A DNA stretch of 64,000 nucleotides from NCBI RefSeq assembly GCF_030867145.1, contig NC_134414.1:130398465-130462464 (forward strand), given 5' to 3'. Both the position numbers and the translations under genes were made by a program. Under the pieces are notes generated by a model. It did no database searches, was not told where the DNA came from, and saw only the letters and a list, made by a program, of their open reading frames with translations. Each line of letters starts with the position of its first letter. The first letter of the stretch is position 1. Of this stretch, positions 1 to 13,712 are shown one piece after another. This stretch comes from Opisthocomus hoazin. Taxonomy: Eukaryota > Chordata > Aves > Opisthocomiformes > Opisthocomidae.

Positions 1-3000
1 TTTTTTTCTCTATTCAAATGAACAAGCACAAACAGAAAGATCTTTTTTATGGGATTATTTTTACTGGGGAGAGGGATTTTTGTCTGTTTTGTTTTGGGAA
101 AAGATTTTGTGAAACGGATCATCACTATTCTAAGTTACTTCTAATTGTAGCAGCCTATTTCCATGAAATTATTCCTGAGTGAAATGTAGTTTTATTTCCA
201 TGGAAAAATAACTGTTGAAATGCCTCATTTATTCCTATTGATTTGAAAAGCAGCCAAAAGATCATTGTCTTGAACCTTTTGCAAATTCGTTACATAGGAG
301 TAAGTTATTGACATAAACAGTCTCAATATTCAACCACTAAAAAGTTAACTCTGGGGAGATCTATTCAGCATTCTTCTACCAAAAAAATGAAAATCGTAAA
401 GTTGGGAAAGTCAAGATTTTATATACTTAGCTTTTCCTTTTTTAACTTCCCCATGAACTATTTAATACATTATTTCTGTGTGTTTTGTGTTTAATTGGAG
501 CAAATGCTAGAACACAGTTTTCACTTCAAAATTAAGACATAATTAAAAGTTATCAGAAAAGGTATATAATCCATCTTCACTCTGGGTTTGAAGAAGCAAG
601 GAAGGCATAATGATTAAGAGAGATGGAAAAGGAAGAAAACCAGGGAGTGGTGAGAAGGATGTGAGGACGGAAGGAAATGCAGGGAGGAGCAGGGAAGGCA
701 GGACAGGAGGAGCAGTGCCAGCAGCTAAAGAACTGTTCCAAACCAGAGGCAGAAGATGAGGGTAAACGAGCAACCTGAGCAAAACCGGTGTGTCAAGCCC
801 CAGACACACAGCACCACCACCTCTACACCCCGTTCCTAATGAAAGTTAACTTGCTGTGACATTACAGCATTTCTCAAGTGTTGACCTAGCAGTCAGGACC
901 CACTTTCTGCACCTTTTAACTTGTTTCAAACGCCGTTTTGCAAACTCACTCATTGGGAAATCTTTATATTTTCACATGTTTAGTTAGCTACAAAGGAGCA
1001 GAGATGAGATTAAAATTCCCACGAAGCAAATGTTTTTGAAAGATACAGCTGTTCAGAAGCACAACCCATTGTGGAGCTTCTTATCAAGCTATTTCAAGCA
1101 GCAGGTCACTGCAGCTCTGACTATTCAAATGTCACTCCTTCCTTCCAAGAATCAATCACTGCTAGGTCTTGGCTAATAAAAGGCAACTCTCCAGCAAAGG
1201 AAAACAACAGAGAAGCAATTTCTTAAAACACCAATGGCTCCTTACGAAAGCGGTACTGACTTCGCAGTATCTGCTGATAGATAGTTGTCATAAGAAGTAG
1301 AAAGAGTGTAACTGGGAAGATATCTTTCTTCAAATAACTCTTCCAAGTTTCTCATACATCATTTAATGTTTAGGGAGGTTTTTTAGTTTGAGTCAGCCAT
1401 CTCTAAGATCTTTTTCTTTTTACAATACCCTCACTTTTATTCCTAAGCATGGATTAAGTCCATGCTACCACGCTGAGGCTTTTTGTTCTCCAAACCTTGA
1501 CCTCCCATCATCTTACAAATAAAGCAATATTCCTGTCTCCTCTCATGTGGAGAGATAGGTTGCTCCCTGCTTTGCAGAGGACATCTGATGATATTAACAG
1601 GTCTTTGCACCGTACTTTTTCCCCCTGCCATGCTCACAGAGGACACCAAGAATATGAGAAAAATGTGAAATGCAATAAGCTCACATGTGTGTCATCCACT
1701 GTCTTTCTAGGCAGGGCAGACTAACATAAGAAATCAAACCAAACCAGAGGTTATTACCCCAAGTCCCCGAGGCTCTCTGCTTATATTCTACAGAGCTCAG
1801 GATTTAGCAGTTGCTTGCTCTGTGTAGTCCAATGCTGACTCTAGCGAGCTTCTTTGCTACAACCATACTATAGGAATTTCTGTGAGTTGACTCTGTGTGA
1901 AAGCACATGCAGTAACTCTTTATCAGCTGAAAATTCATTGCCATTCTGCTTTAAGTATCTTGTTGCTCCTGGAGGTATTCCACAACACACTGCAGACTTG
2001 CAGATTAAAGAGGCCAAAGGCATTCTAAATAGCCCTGAAATCAATAAATAAATATGAGAGGGGAGAACAAGAATAGTGCAGGAATGCTCTTCACGCTTTT
2101 TCATGTCATCAGTGCTTTGCACTGAATTATCTCCCGTTCTCTGTTCCAATGTGGTTTCCATGCCCTCTGACATTAGTACACATAGCCCTTCCTATGCTGC
2201 CTGTCTTCGCGACCTTGCAGGGATGAATGTGTATAGGGCAGCAGTACCTCTCACTGACCTGAAGCTCAGTGCTCCCAGTATCTGCTCATGCTGCCCCTTC
2301 AGCCATTGAACAAAAATCATATGAACAAAGTGCTGCTGAACAGTTCTGGCACTTCAGCACAGGCTTATAGTACACTAGTGTAAGCAAGACATCTGCCACA
2401 TGACCTGCAGGAGACACTCATCTCCATGAAGAGGAAGCCAGAACACTCCAACACATCTAAAATGTCACCAGAGGCCTGTGTTTCGGCACCTGAAGGTCGC
2501 CATCAGTGACCACCCCTTTAATCTGAGTACAACAGGATTACTGCTCTGACAGTTTTGAGACGTCAGCCTTCCCCAGGTTCCTCTAAAGTTAAGGGAGCCC
2601 TGGTGCTTAGTAAATCATTTGAAAAATCAGGCCATCACAAAGCAAAACTTCTTGAATCTCATATGTAAACAGTTAACCGAACTTCCTAATGGATACAGAG
2701 GTGCCTTCCAGAAATGAAAGAACTTTCTTTGCTGCTTCTTTTGATAACTCCATAGCTCGTGAGCCACAAGAACATAAAGCAGGGAAAACCATCAGAGATA
2801 AGAGATAGTTACAGGAATTCAATCTGAAACAAAACAGTCAAAAAACTGCCGGAGCTACTAGACTTTCAGCAGTGTTGTTTTTAACCCATGGCACAGCAGC
2901 AGCTCCAAAACAAGACTAACCTGACGGGGATGCTACATCCTGCTTGCCCTCAGGCAGGATACCTAACCTGAAAAACCACGGCCAGGCCTGAGCTCTGTGA

Positions 3001-6000
3001 GAGGGGTGAAAGGCAGCACCTCCTTCTTCCCAGCGGCACAAGCACAGCCAGAGCAGCAGCTCCCAAGTCTGCCACTGAGGGCACAACATGAGCCCAGGCA
3101 GACTGCAGCCTGTCCTGCACACAAGCACGTCAACAATTCATGACTCATTATTTATACAGATACAAAGCACATATCTGACAGACGATGGATAGCAGATGGT
3201 CAAAAACCTAAATGAAATATCTAATTAACCATAAATCTGTACTCATTGAGTGAGATCTGTCAAGGAACGCATGCTTGCCTTGGCAGACAGGGATATTATG
3301 AGGTCTGAAATAACAGCTTTTAAATGCATCCCTGCAGACGACAGTACAGAAGACTGTTTGTGCCTCACTGCCTTGTAACACCCTCAGTACCATACAAGCA
3401 TTCACTGCAACGTAGAATTTATTTATTGCCTATATCTGCCTGAAAGCAGAGCAGAGCCACACCCTAGGGATCCCAGACTAGGAGCTCACTGAAGCCAAAG
3501 TGATTTCTTCTTTTCTTCTCACTAGTTGGTATCTGACAGTTGGTCTCGACGGCTCCAAGTCCAGCAGTGGCTTTCCTGCCTTTCCTCCAAGCTGGAGGAA
3601 TCCCTGCCTTGAAAGCAGTTTGCACTAGGGCTAATTTCGGAAGGACAGGCCTGAGTATGAAGACTTTCTATGCACAGACACATACGGATTTTTAGTCAAA
3701 AAGGTGCTGTTCACTTCAAAACTGCAAGCTGCTTCCTAAGTTTGTTCACCTCTTTTCTACAGAGAATAAAAGTATTTAATATAAAGGGAACACATCTATT
3801 TGCACTTGCTACTGGCCATTTAACTGCTCACTCAGTACCCCTGAAAAAGCAACTTCTTCATCCTTGCCACCACGAAGGAGTTTATTACACAGGTAACAAA
3901 GGGAATCTGCTTGGCCTTTATCCATGGAAAGAGCAAATAATGGTGCCATATTATAAGAAAAAAGAATCTCATCATATTGCGGTACAATGTACAGCATTAT
4001 AAAAGCAAAACACGATATTACTCTGCAGCACAAAGTCATTTTCTCGGAACTCATCTGGGTGATGTGAAATGGCCTTGTTCAATACTCTAATGATTGACAG
4101 ATATGATATAAAATACCAAGATGGATAATATGAGCTGCAGAGCTCCGATTTCTCCCACCATTCGTGGGATGAGCCAGTCCCAACAGGAAAGAAGTATTGA
4201 GCTGTCATCGGAAACCGCAGGACAGCAGCTTCACATCTTTTAACAGAAGGCAAGAGGTAGGGTCAAGAAGTTCAGGTCATCTCTTCATGTACAGATATAT
4301 AAATTCCTGATATGCTATACATTTTTACTTTTTAATGTTGATCTTTCATATCACTATGCATCTTCTGCCTACGGCTAGATACGAAGTGTGACAACTGCAA
4401 AAGAAGTATTTTCCCCTATGCTTCTCCAAGAAACTGTCTCATACAGCCAGTGCTATCAGCAGTGCCAATATGAGCAGTTTCTGAGCTCACATCGACATCA
4501 TTGACACCACGGCATTAAGTATACTAACCTGAATGATTCCCATTATGTGACGCCTCAGTGAATTTACTAACATTACTATAAACTGACAGCAGCAGCTCAG
4601 AAGTCCCTCGTGCTGGCTTGTATTGACTTGCAAGCATGCTGGTTACACCTTACCCCCAGTCAGTAAAATAAACAAACTTCAAAGCGTTGTTGCCCAGGGC
4701 CGTAATCCACCTAGCTGACATGTCTGCACATGGAAGGTGCTGCAATACATCCTTCAGACAACTCCAGTCTGGATTCAGGAAAATTATCTGGGCTTGACAC
4801 CTTTTCAGCTTTCACCTGCAAAACCTCTTTTCATTCTTGATCTTAATTCTCCGTCCTTCCTGCTTTTCTGTCATTATCCTAGCCACAATGTTAAACATTT
4901 CCTCCCTTTGGGATACGCCGTGAGGAAGATGCTCTACAAGACACACAGGTGTTGGTCCAGCATAGCAGCAGACATGCACTCTGCACTCCGAAAACCAGAC
5001 ACTTGTCCTCCCCGTGCTCCAGGAGGAAGTCACAGGCTAAGCCAGGTATGGATTTACATCTTAGTTGTCTTTTGGTAGCCACCCCACAGCAGGTGCCTCA
5101 CCCAACCCTGGAAGCAGGTGAAGGTAAGCAGTTACACAGCATAGTTCGCAAACCGCATCTTTGTACCTCAGCTTTGCTCACAGTCACTTACTCAAGGCAG
5201 ATGCTACAGCATCAGGAAATAACCCTTCAGTTAGGGAGTGCACAGGCTCATCTTGAGTGGGACTCAGCACGCAACCAGACGCCGGATCCTGTTGTCAAGG
5301 AGATGCACGAGTCCCAGCTAACTCTTATTCCCAACCAGAATGAGCAGACACTTGATGTTGAGAGGTGTGCTTTATCTCACAGGAACATCTCTCTATCTCT
5401 TTGATTTTAAAGTAGCATAACTCTGCAAATGACCTAATGAATAAAATGGGAATAAACAACTTGTTTTCTAAGCTCTGCTTGCAACCTTCACAGCCCATGT
5501 GTTCCCAGTAAGCTAGTACCCCACATTTATATTTCACTGGAAGAAACCCTGACCAACCAAGTCACCCACTTATAAGAAAATGCAGATAAAGCATGCTCTA
5601 AAGTCTGGGAAGACAGAAGAGATGTTTCAGCCAAGCTGGAAGGATACACAGATTTTTTTCAAAGAAAAACCTGTCTAAAGGCTTCTTTGCTAATCCTGAC
5701 TTTCATTGCTACACTTTACAAATACTTAGTCAAATGTATCTTGCAAAAATCAGAGAAAAAAACCTCAGATTGCTGTTTATTATTTTCCTCCATAGATACC
5801 TCTCCTATTGCCCCCAGCAGCTTTAAAAATAGCAGAGAAACAGAAGCAGTATAACTGTAATCGACACCAGTGAGTTACAGCAGAAGTTAGAGGGTGAAGG
5901 ACTCTGCTCTAGAAATGCTGAGGAAGGCATTGAGAGGTGAATATTAGAAAAGGAAAGAGGTTTCAGAGAGCTACTGAGGTACAAAACTAAAATTTCAAAG

Positions 6001-8029
6001 GAAAGGGAACCATGTACAGAATGAAACTATTGAGGAAAAGGACACACGCAGCTTACACCACAAAATTTACATCTGTCTATAAAATACACCCATTTCAATG
6101 TTTCTTTCAGCAATTCAAATGGGAACTGTTTGTGAGGCAACTCTGTGAGAGGCTGGACTGTTTTTACCACATTGAATCAACCGATACAGATACCATTAGC
6201 TATTCTGTTGTATATTCACTGCCTGGTAATCATTACAGAGGTATTTCTCACAGGGGAAGCTGTTTCCAGGCAGCACAAACAGCAGCAAAGCTCAGCTTCT
6301 TTGTCTGCAGGCAGGCAAAGACAAGTGATCTCCATATCCACCTTAAAAGAGAATATTGGCAGCCCCAACACACCTATAAGCAGAATTAGCCCAGTCAATC
6401 ATAGAAACAGAAACGAGAAGCGGGATATAAGTCTCTCTCCAGATTTTTTCCACCGCAAAACTCATAAAACAATGAGAATAGCAAATAGCCTCTGCAGCAT
6501 CAGAGCAAACCTGTACAAATCATACCAACAAACAGCTGAGGAAGTACAGAAGAAGAATGCCCTCTGAGAACACAAGTATCTTGCTTGCTTTACTTTAGTA
6601 ACCGTAGCGGGCCCTCATGATGGATGCACATCCATGTAAATCAGAATGTCTCAGTGACATTTTTGCACACTCCAGTCCAAAACAGAATAGACCAAAAAAG
6701 CTACTGAAGCACAGAAATTTCAGTTTATTTTAAATTATGAGGTAAGTGCATAAATATTAGCATAAGGTTTTGCTGCTGCTTAACATTTTTTGACTCCTCT
6801 TAACGCTACTATTTCTTCTCTCCAGTATGATGACAGCAGCAGAGTATGCTCAATATATTGAGCATCAAGATTTATTTGCTTAAGATTTACCCAGAGGAAC
6901 AGTAAGTTTGACATTTACCAAAACAAGAAGTCATTTTCTAGACTGTTAGTCACTGTATACTTTCATTACTGTAACCGGAGGTCCCATGCGCCCTATCCCA
7001 GGTAAACAGAACTCGAGAAGGCAACAGCCACCTAACAGAAGTTTGGCTTAACCAGAGCCACCCCAGGATGGAGGGCACCAGCACTGAGAACCAGAAACAC
7101 AGCGGGGGTAGCGCTGGCGCGACTCCCACCTGGTCACAGCTTCAGGTTAAGCCAGACTAGGTAGGCAGAAGCAGAAGAGCTGCACTCAAGGCAGGCTGAG
7201 GTCAGGAATGAGACAAGGCAGGCACCCACCCAGCCAGCGAGCAGCAAGAATTATGGTCATGGGACAGTGCAGAGGTTACAGTGCCGAGGAGTCCTAAGAA
7301 GCAGGCAAGGTCAGGATAACATCAGACACCCACAGTGGTGGAAAGCTGAAACAGGAATGATGCCAAGGTTTAAGGCTTTGGCTTGAGTAGACAGGATTAA
7401 GGAAGAAGGTTAAGAATCAAGGCACAGAGCACAATCTCAATTCAATCTGTCAATTCAACACAGCCATGTCCAGCAAGAGACTGACCCAGAAGCACTAAGT
7501 TGGCAGACCAGAATCAACCAGTTTAATCATGCAACCGTCACCTCTTAAACCACTTCCCTGCCCCATTCACTGGAAACTAACTTCTTCGGTAAAGCAGACA
7601 GGGATCCACTAGGCAGTAACCTGCTTTTCATGCATTGCTTGGAACTACCCTAGTTCACTCTTCATCCTGTGCCTTGAAAACAAGGCTCCATGGAAAACAA
7701 GAGTCTTTCCAAGAAAATGTACCACTCGAGCATAGCTTCTTAGTGATTTACTTTATAATGTTAGCCTTCTGTCAGGATTGGATTTCTGATGTAACTGCCT
7801 CAATAAACAAATAAAACAACCTTCACTGTGTGGCATCATCATCGTCCCTATCATACGCGATCAGCAGAACATGAACCCTGAAGTGGCAGCAACAATCTCT
7901 TCCAGTTAAATGGAGGAATGGTGCAAACCACAGGCCAGTGTAACAACTGGTGAACGGGAAACAGACTTCAGCCACGAGATTCACAGCTTCTTGCAGGTGG
8001 CAACACTCAGCCTGCTGGGTTGAATCCCA
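1..8029. other. Noncoding DNA downstream of ZPLD1, distal part
   Basis: No supportable gene. It contains the purine-rich tract at 580-718 and a GC-richer patch at about 6975-7320 that matches no repeat I recognise. Open frames are 60-150 codons, overlap on both strands and show no domain; they are best explained as chance. Confidence 0.6.
580..718 (+). repeat. Purine-rich (GA) tract
   Basis: About 140 bases strongly biased to G and A on the plus strand, with AAGGAAGG- and GGGAGGAGCAGGG-type motifs. It is a degenerate polypurine tract rather than a clean repeat. Confidence 0.6.
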
Positions 8030-9000
8030 AGTGCTCTTCAGCATTTAGAGCAATCATGAAGCAAGTGCTCTTGGAACACATTTCTGGGCACATAAAGAAG
8101 GTGGCAGTAATTGGGAAAAGCGAGCATGGACTTACCAAGGGTAAAATGGTGCTTGACCAACTTGATAAAATGACCGAACCTATGATCGAGTGCACAACAT
8201 GAATCATTCACCTCAACTTCAGCAAGGTTACTGCATGGTCCCCACAGAAATCTTCTACCCCAGTTAGAACACTATGGTCTCAATGGGTGAACAGCTAGGT
8301 GGTAAAAATATTGTTGGGTCATTGTTTACATGGATACCAGCAATAAACGGAGTGCTGCAGGAGTCTATCTGGGACCTGTCCTGTTTAATGCCTTTATCAA
8401 TCACCTGGAGAAGGTGACAGAGTGCACTCTTATCAAGCATGCGGATGACACCAAATTAGTGGGATCAGTCAATACACTCAAGAGCAGGGCTGCTGTTCGG
8501 AGGAATCAGGGCAGGCTGGAGGAATGTGCTGACAGGAACATCATGAATTTCAGCAAGGACAACTGCAAATTCCTGTGCTTGGGTGGGAATAACCCCTGCA
8601 ATGATACAGGCTGGGGGATGACGCATTGGGGAGCAGCTCTGCTGAAAATGACTTGGGGATCTGCATGGACAGCGGGCTGCACAGGAGCCAGCAGTGGGCC
8701 CTGGCAATGAGGCAGCTCAGCAGTGTCCTAGGCTGTCTGAACAGGAGCATGGATGGTAGATCAAGGGAAGGAATTGTCCTCTACTGCTCACCACTTCCTG
8801 CACCGCATCTAGATACTGTGTCCTTTTTTGGTCCCCCCCCCCCGATTGAAGGAAGACATCAATAAACTGGAACAAGTTTGGTGGAGGACAACCAAGATTG
8901 TCAGGTGCTAGAGCCCTTGCCCTGTGGGGAAAGTCTGAAGGAATAGAGTTTGTTCAGCCTGGAGAGAACCTAATACGCTTAAAGAACTTGCAGACCTGAA
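8030..9000 (+). mobile_element. CR1-like LINE fragment, reverse transcriptase region, decayed
   Basis: Plus-sense reverse-transcriptase traces appear in order. L-L-E-H-I-S-G-H-I-K with S-E-H-G-L-T-K-G-K lies at about 8060-8150. L-G-P-V-L-F-N-A-F-I-N then H-A-D-D-T-K-L (the catalytic A-D-D box) lie at about 8370-8460. An E-C-A-D-R-N-I-M-N-F-S-K block lies near 8520-8560, an E-N-D-L-G-I block near 8645, and a degraded thumb/C-terminal part runs to about 9000. Frames shift several times and stops are frequent, so it is an old dead copy. An 11-base C run lies inside it at 8833-8843. Both ends are vague; no clear CR1 3' terminus was seen. Confidence 0.85.
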
Positions 9001-12000
9001 AAACGCCAAGAACAGACAAAGCACCATCACGAGCTCATGGCAATTCCTACTCCAAAGGATTAAAATTAGAGTAGTGACTGAAACAGGACCATAATCAAAG
9101 CAGGTCCGAGGTTAACGGAAGAGCCAAAGCGCAAGCCACACCTGCAGATTCAGTCTGACAAACCAGAAACACTTTTATTAAATGCAATTAATTTATAAAG
9201 GTTCCCAGAGTGGTTCTTATCTGAGTAGTGTATCAGTGCAGTCCTCTGCAAGCACTGATAAAAGATTTTCCCAACTGACTATGCTGACAACATCAAAGTG
9301 TCACTAAAGCAAAAAGCCCGTTCCTGCTGCAGCAGGGTTCCTGGACCAGAGGAAAGTATGCAAGTGCTTAAGTTTTCACTCTGTCCACTTGAGATCTTGT
9401 TGCAGGCTCAGTATCAAAGCAGATTTCCCTAGGATGACACTGTCCTTCCTAGTTTACACTACAGCGCCTACGCTGTGCACTGACTGCCCCGGCGTGCACC
9501 AGGCCAAGAACAGACATGTGGTTGCCCCGTGGGTACCGTACAACGTTATCAGTTCCTGCCACACAACACATTGGCTAGCCTTTGAAGCTTGGGTGACTGC
9601 AGACGGGGAATAAAGATGCGTCTCTTCCTTGCAGCCTGACATCTTGACAGCTCACTCTGCAGGGTCAGCTGCTCTCGTGCCCCAGGCCACAGCCCTGCCA
9701 CCTCCACCCCTTTTTACTCTGCCTCTGTTTGTGGAAGCAAACACAATTATCCAGAGAGGTGTTTACTCCGTGATTTCCCACTAACTTGTACGCTTCTGTT
9801 AGTGTATTTACCCAGTGTTCCCACCAGAGCAAGTCTGTGTGGAGTTCACATGTAGTAGAACAACCTACGCAGCAAAAATCTATGTGCAGCAATATAAATG
9901 GACAACAAAAGCACCACCAAGGCCATGCTCTTGCTTTGCCAAGTTACAAAGCACACGCAGAGTGCTACCAGAGTCAGACCCACAGCCTCAGAGGCACCTG
10001 GAAATAACCATGAGGCCAACTGGGACCAACTGTCCTGGCCACCCATTTCATGGCTGTGACCACACCAGTTACAGTGCTGCAGTGACCATGTGCAGCCCAC
10101 CAGCCCGTGTTTGGTGGGGAGGAAGGGGAGGGAAGTCCCGCAGGCTTTACTCCATCACATGGCACTGACTCAGCTGTGCAGCCCCTGACATCCAGCAGCA
10201 GGGTTTGACTCTGCAGGTGAGATAGCAACTGTGAGTACATGGCAAGCACTTACCTCCTGACAAGTCTCTGGCTCCAGAATCAATGCAAGCCTGTGCAGAA
10301 TATACACCTAGTGAACATGCATGCTCATATGTGCCAAATTAATCATCCAGAACAGATCCCACACTGAACTTTTGCCCTTACATTCATCTGCAATTAACAT
10401 TTGAATTAACAGGAACATTATTTTTATTCACTACAATCTGGAGAGGAAAAAAATACATCAGGAATATCTACTAAAGTAACCTGTGATCACACTGATCAAT
10501 CCAGTTCACTAATTCCCCTTCAGAAGGTAATAAAATAAAATCTGTGTTCTAAAAAATAGTTAAAAAAAAATGAAAACTATGCCTGTCCCTCAAAGCAGCT
10601 GCTGAGCAGACAGATGTTACCACCTGCTAAGTATAATAAAATCAACTGAACAGAGGCAGACCTCAGCTTGAATCAAGAGACAAGGGATTAAAGCGTTGAG
10701 AGGAAAACAGTCATAAGAGCAGATCTTGCCTCACTCACTCTGAACAGTACCTGTTAATGAACATCACTCAGCCTCTCCATCTTCATGAGAAACATAGTGC
10801 ACTGCTGGCAGGAACACAGGGCCTCTCCTGATTCATTCTCCAGTCCAGGGAAAGGGGTTGAAAACATGCTAAAGCAAGCCTTTTTATTTTTTCTTCTGTT
10901 TATGCAAAACAAGCATGTTTGATAAATGTACCTCAGAGACCTAAAGTCTAAACCTAAGCAAGCCAGTTCAGGATGTAAACAGAGAACGTGATGCCTGCTC
11001 AGGCTAGGATACTGCATGTCTATAACAACCACCATCTCATCAGTCCAAAGCACTGAAGATTTCCCCTTTTAGCAGGGGATTGCAAGTAAACTTGCAGAAC
11101 ATTTGAGCTATTGCTAAATGGTATTTCTTGGTTAAAAGGACTGGTACAGATCCTGCTTTAGCACAAAGTACTTTTCACACTACACCACGAAGTCCAAAAG
11201 CAGAGGTTATAAATGTAATATCAGTATTTGAAACCTGGCTGGCCAGCAATCCTCCACAGTCTGCCAACAGTAGTTAGTTTACCTTCTTCATAAGATAAGT
11301 CACTTGAACAACTTTTCTGCCTTATATTTTCAATTTCACCATCTCAAGGACGTTCTTCCTAATTGTACAAACTTATTCTTTTAAAGACTAGGAAAGAATT
11401 AATCAACTAGTGAATAACGGGAAACTTATAAAACTTCTTCAAAAGAGACATTATGTCAAAAAGCCATGATACAATCCCAAAACCATCAGTGTTTCAAACC
11501 GCCAGTCCAGCCACTGATGACTGTGCAAATCTACTCTCTCTTCCACCTGCGTCCTATCTCGTTCTTCCCGAAAGGCATGAGAAGGCATGAGAAAGGTCCA
11601 GGTGGCACTGAAACAAAACCTGGAGTAACCCAAGGAAGGACCAATTTGCCACACTTGGAACATTTCCTAGTCTATCACAATACTCCTGCCTACGTCACCT
11701 CCAGATGAAGAGACGAGTAGCTTAACAGAGCAAGGCTGCTGCTTCTGGAGCATTTGTAGAGACTAAGAGATACCAAGAGTAAAAAATACTGCCTGCCAAA
11801 CGAAATGGGAAATGTGATTTACTTACAGGTTCCTTTGCCAAGGCCTGTTTCTCAAATAGCAGGTGAATTTATCCCAAGTACTGGTGTCCACAGCTTCAGT
11901 TGGATATGCCATTTATTTCTTCCAAAGGCAGGAACCCAGGAAGTGTTTCCACCTTTCTGTAGATTTATTAATTTCTACTAGATTTAGACACCTAAGCTTA

Positions 12001-13706
12001 AAGTCTCACTCAGTTTCTTTCCCATCTGCCTCCTAATGCTAACATGATTCTCAGAGACCTGAGAACATTTCAGAATACTGTGCTTACCTGCAGAAACCTG
12101 ACCTATGCGCAAAAAGAGCATTTAAACACGTGTAATGGGCACCCCAATGGAAGTGATTTTATTAGCAGAGCCACTATTCTTAGTAATTCAGTTTCACTTA
12201 ACACATGTGAGACTCCCATTATATAGCTGGCCAGAGTTCCTTCATCCAAAGTAAAAAGTGTCTTCTTAATTCACTGCTCCATTTAAAACTTGGTATCTCG
12301 AGTCCTAGAACTCCCTGCCCACTGTATGTAATTTATGTTTTCAATCCACTCCCCCTTCCCTCTCACCTAACATCCCGCCCTTCAAAAAGTAGGGTGTAAT
12401 CTTCACACACATTCACCCAACTTCTACCTAACCTGTTTCCTGAAACTTGTAAGGTCATGAGTGATGGCGTCCACGTGTTCCTAAATACCTGTACGCTTCT
12501 TTCAAACAAACTGGGATGGCGACGTTTCTACAAATGCAGTCAGTTCTCTCCCTGCCAGAAATATGTGGGCAGCCTGGCTCAAGTTTTCACCTCCGCTAAA
12601 AACCATTTATAAAGTATTCCTGTGTCAGATCTGCAAATGAACAAGCCTGTTTTGACACATCATTTTCCACCTGTGACTCTCCACGTTGCTTTTCAAAGGA
12701 GGAACAGGTATTTATCTCATTTAACGAACGATGAAGACAAATACATTCGATCCATAGCAAGCTCAGTAATGACTCCCACAGATGGTTGAGAGAACTCTGT
12801 TCACTGACTTAACTGGTGTGGGATCACACTTTGGTAACTAATAATTTTCACGTGAGGAAAAGTTACACAGAACACCATTTTACCTGGTTCTTCACAAAAA
12901 CAAACCACTCCAGAAATTTTAATTAACATCAGAAAACCTTTTTGCCTGTTACATTACTGGATAACAACTCCATCTTTGTAACAGGCTACCCAAGCCTCAA
13001 AAAGTTTGGTCAACAAGTCTTTGTTAATTCCCGTAAACTATTTTTCTCCATATAAAAACAAACTGTCTTTCCAGAAATACAGATAACTTGAAATCGGACA
13101 AGTATTATATTATATCAGCAGCTTCTGATTTAGGTTTTTTTTGCAACCCCATTTACTATTTTTCCTGTGGTCTTAACTAAATTGGGTGAGATTTGTGTTA
13201 GAAAAAGGGTCTAGCAGATAAAGGCACAACAGTTTCTAATGGCTGGCAAGTTAAGTTGGACACATTCACATTAGAAATAGTCTTTTTAAAAGTACTAAAG
13301 ACAGCAATTAACTGTTGGAACAATTTACTAAGGATGACTAAGTAATGGCTATCTCCATCACTGGAAACTTTCAGATAAAGCCACTGGTTATGAAGTAGTA
13401 ATTACATTAATGGGTTTTCTGTGGTTGTCTTTATGAGTAAATTAAAATAGATTATCTGAATTTATTTATCCCCCAGACTGGAATATAAATCTCCAGAGTT
13501 TACCACCCTACATTAAAGGCCAGTAAAGCTATACTTACACTAATTTATCCTATATATTGAAAGCTCTTGCCGAACTGATTTGAAGCATGTCCAGTTTTCA
13601 TTCTTGTAGAATGAGGTCACTGAAAGCACATATAAAACTGTAACAAATTGACAGGGGGACGAAAACAGTTCAGACAAAGTACCCATTCTGAAATGTTTCA
13701 AATAAT
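9001..13706. other. Noncoding DNA between the CR1 fragment and the ZPLD1 3' end
   Basis: No recognisable gene, RNA or repeat. The 9.4-10.2 kb part is more GC-rich and gives overlapping chance frames on both strands. Confidence 0.6.
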
Positions 13707-13712
13707 TTTATT
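13707..13712 (-). terminator. Candidate polyadenylation signal AATAAA for ZPLD1
   Basis: TTTATT on the plus strand reads AATAAA on the minus strand, about 1.64 kb past the stop codon. It is a canonical hexamer, but such hexamers are common in AT-rich DNA, so the assignment is tentative. Confidence 0.35.

Noticed and set aside
4949..5404. 151-codon plus-strand frame
   Set aside because: No domain, signal or splice context; frames on both strands overlap it; a few frames of this length are expected by chance.
6012..6567. Two overlapping plus-strand frames of 125 and 140 codons
   Set aside because: Overlapping frames in the same stretch with no protein-like motif; consistent with chance.
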